Below, piece by piece: positions 63,962 through 64,000 of a DNA stretch of 64,000 bases. Positions within the stretch are counted from its first letter, which is position 1, and every line of letters begins with the position of its first letter. The DNA comes from Thelephora terrestris (Eukaryota; Basidiomycota; Agaricomycetes; Thelephorales; Thelephoraceae), in assembly GCA_015956445.1 (NCBI GenBank), contig WIUZ02000020.1, positions 496,001-560,000 of the forward strand. The letters are read 5' to 3'. The translations under genes were made by a program, and so were the position numbers. A model generated the notes under the pieces. It had not been told where the DNA came from. It worked only from the letters and a program-made list of their open reading frames with translations, and searched no databases.

Positions 63962-64000
63962 ACATCAGAAAAGGTGGCACAAGATTATCGAAGTTATGTG
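63962..64000 (+). other. Host or KDZ sequence after FB-A3
   Basis: The last 39 bp are open as TSEKVAQDYRSYV, which could be a later part of the KDZ gene or another gene. It is too short to decide. Confidence 0.25.

Noticed and set aside
1-64000. tRNA or rRNA genes
   Set aside because: I looked for tRNA-like cloverleaf motifs and rRNA cores and saw none; the only tRNA-related sequence is the copia primer-binding site at 25758-25771.

Overview
The window looks like repeat-rich nuclear DNA of a basidiomycete fungus, most likely an Agaricomycete. The evidence is short GT-AG introns of about 50 nt, a KDZ-class DNA transposase gene with a CxC2 cysteine cluster, two members of an uncharacterised protein family that I recall as widespread in mushrooms, and telomere-like TTAGG/TTAGGG tracts. 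Only about 10 kb looks like host or plain DNA-transposon coding sequence; nearly everything else is nested mobile DNA. I could run no searches, so family names rest on motifs and termini.

Three layers make up the window. (1) Six giant foldback (inverted-repeat) elements, 3.3-8.3 kb each, occupy about 27 kb: FB-A at 6605-10244, 15572-20143 and 55611-63909 (AT-rich arms), FB-C at 21177-24541 and 34832-38174 (arms of 45-bp palindromic units), FB-D at 44202-48204 (arms of 35-bp palindromic units). All have TTAGG-type tracts in the arms and a unique hairpin core, and none has a convincing protein gene of its own. (2) LTR-like units of 2.3-3.3 kb with TG...CA ends and 5-bp target duplications, which I call alpha, beta, gamma and delta. 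Each has a TATA box where a U3/R border would be, and each carries a coiled-coil protein gene in antisense; in alpha, beta and gamma that gene has several introns. Delta also has a second, sense gene. All appear to be solo units. (3) Five foldback elements with CACTG...CAGTG ends; four have 3-bp target duplications, as in CACTA/CMC elements.

Layout: 1-6.1 kb is a beta unit split by another beta, an alpha and a CACTG element; 6.1-10.2 kb is a delta remnant and FB-A1; 10.2-15.6 kb is a gamma unit upstream of a host gene broken by a CACTG element; 15.6-24.5 kb is FB-A2, half a delta and FB-C1; 24.5-31.4 kb is a delta fragment, the 5' end of a copia element and stacked gamma/delta/CACTG insertions; 31.4-41 kb is one host locus hit by beta, FB-C2 and delta; 42.4-49.1 kb is a minus-strand host gene split by FB-D; 49.3-49.8 kb is a small three-exon gene; 50.5-55.6 kb is a KDZ transposase gene split by an alpha unit and then by FB-A3 (55.6-63.9 kb).

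The two most interesting points are as follows. First, FB-A3 is an 8.3-kb palindrome whose two arms match to the base in length and carry the same delta insertion with the same target duplication in mirror image, while its innermost roughly 190 bp are clearly diverged; this is what fold-back copying or arm-to-arm conversion would leave. Second, four different LTR-like families each carry an antisense coiled-coil gene, and the two alpha copies differ mostly at synonymous sites, so these passenger genes look selected.
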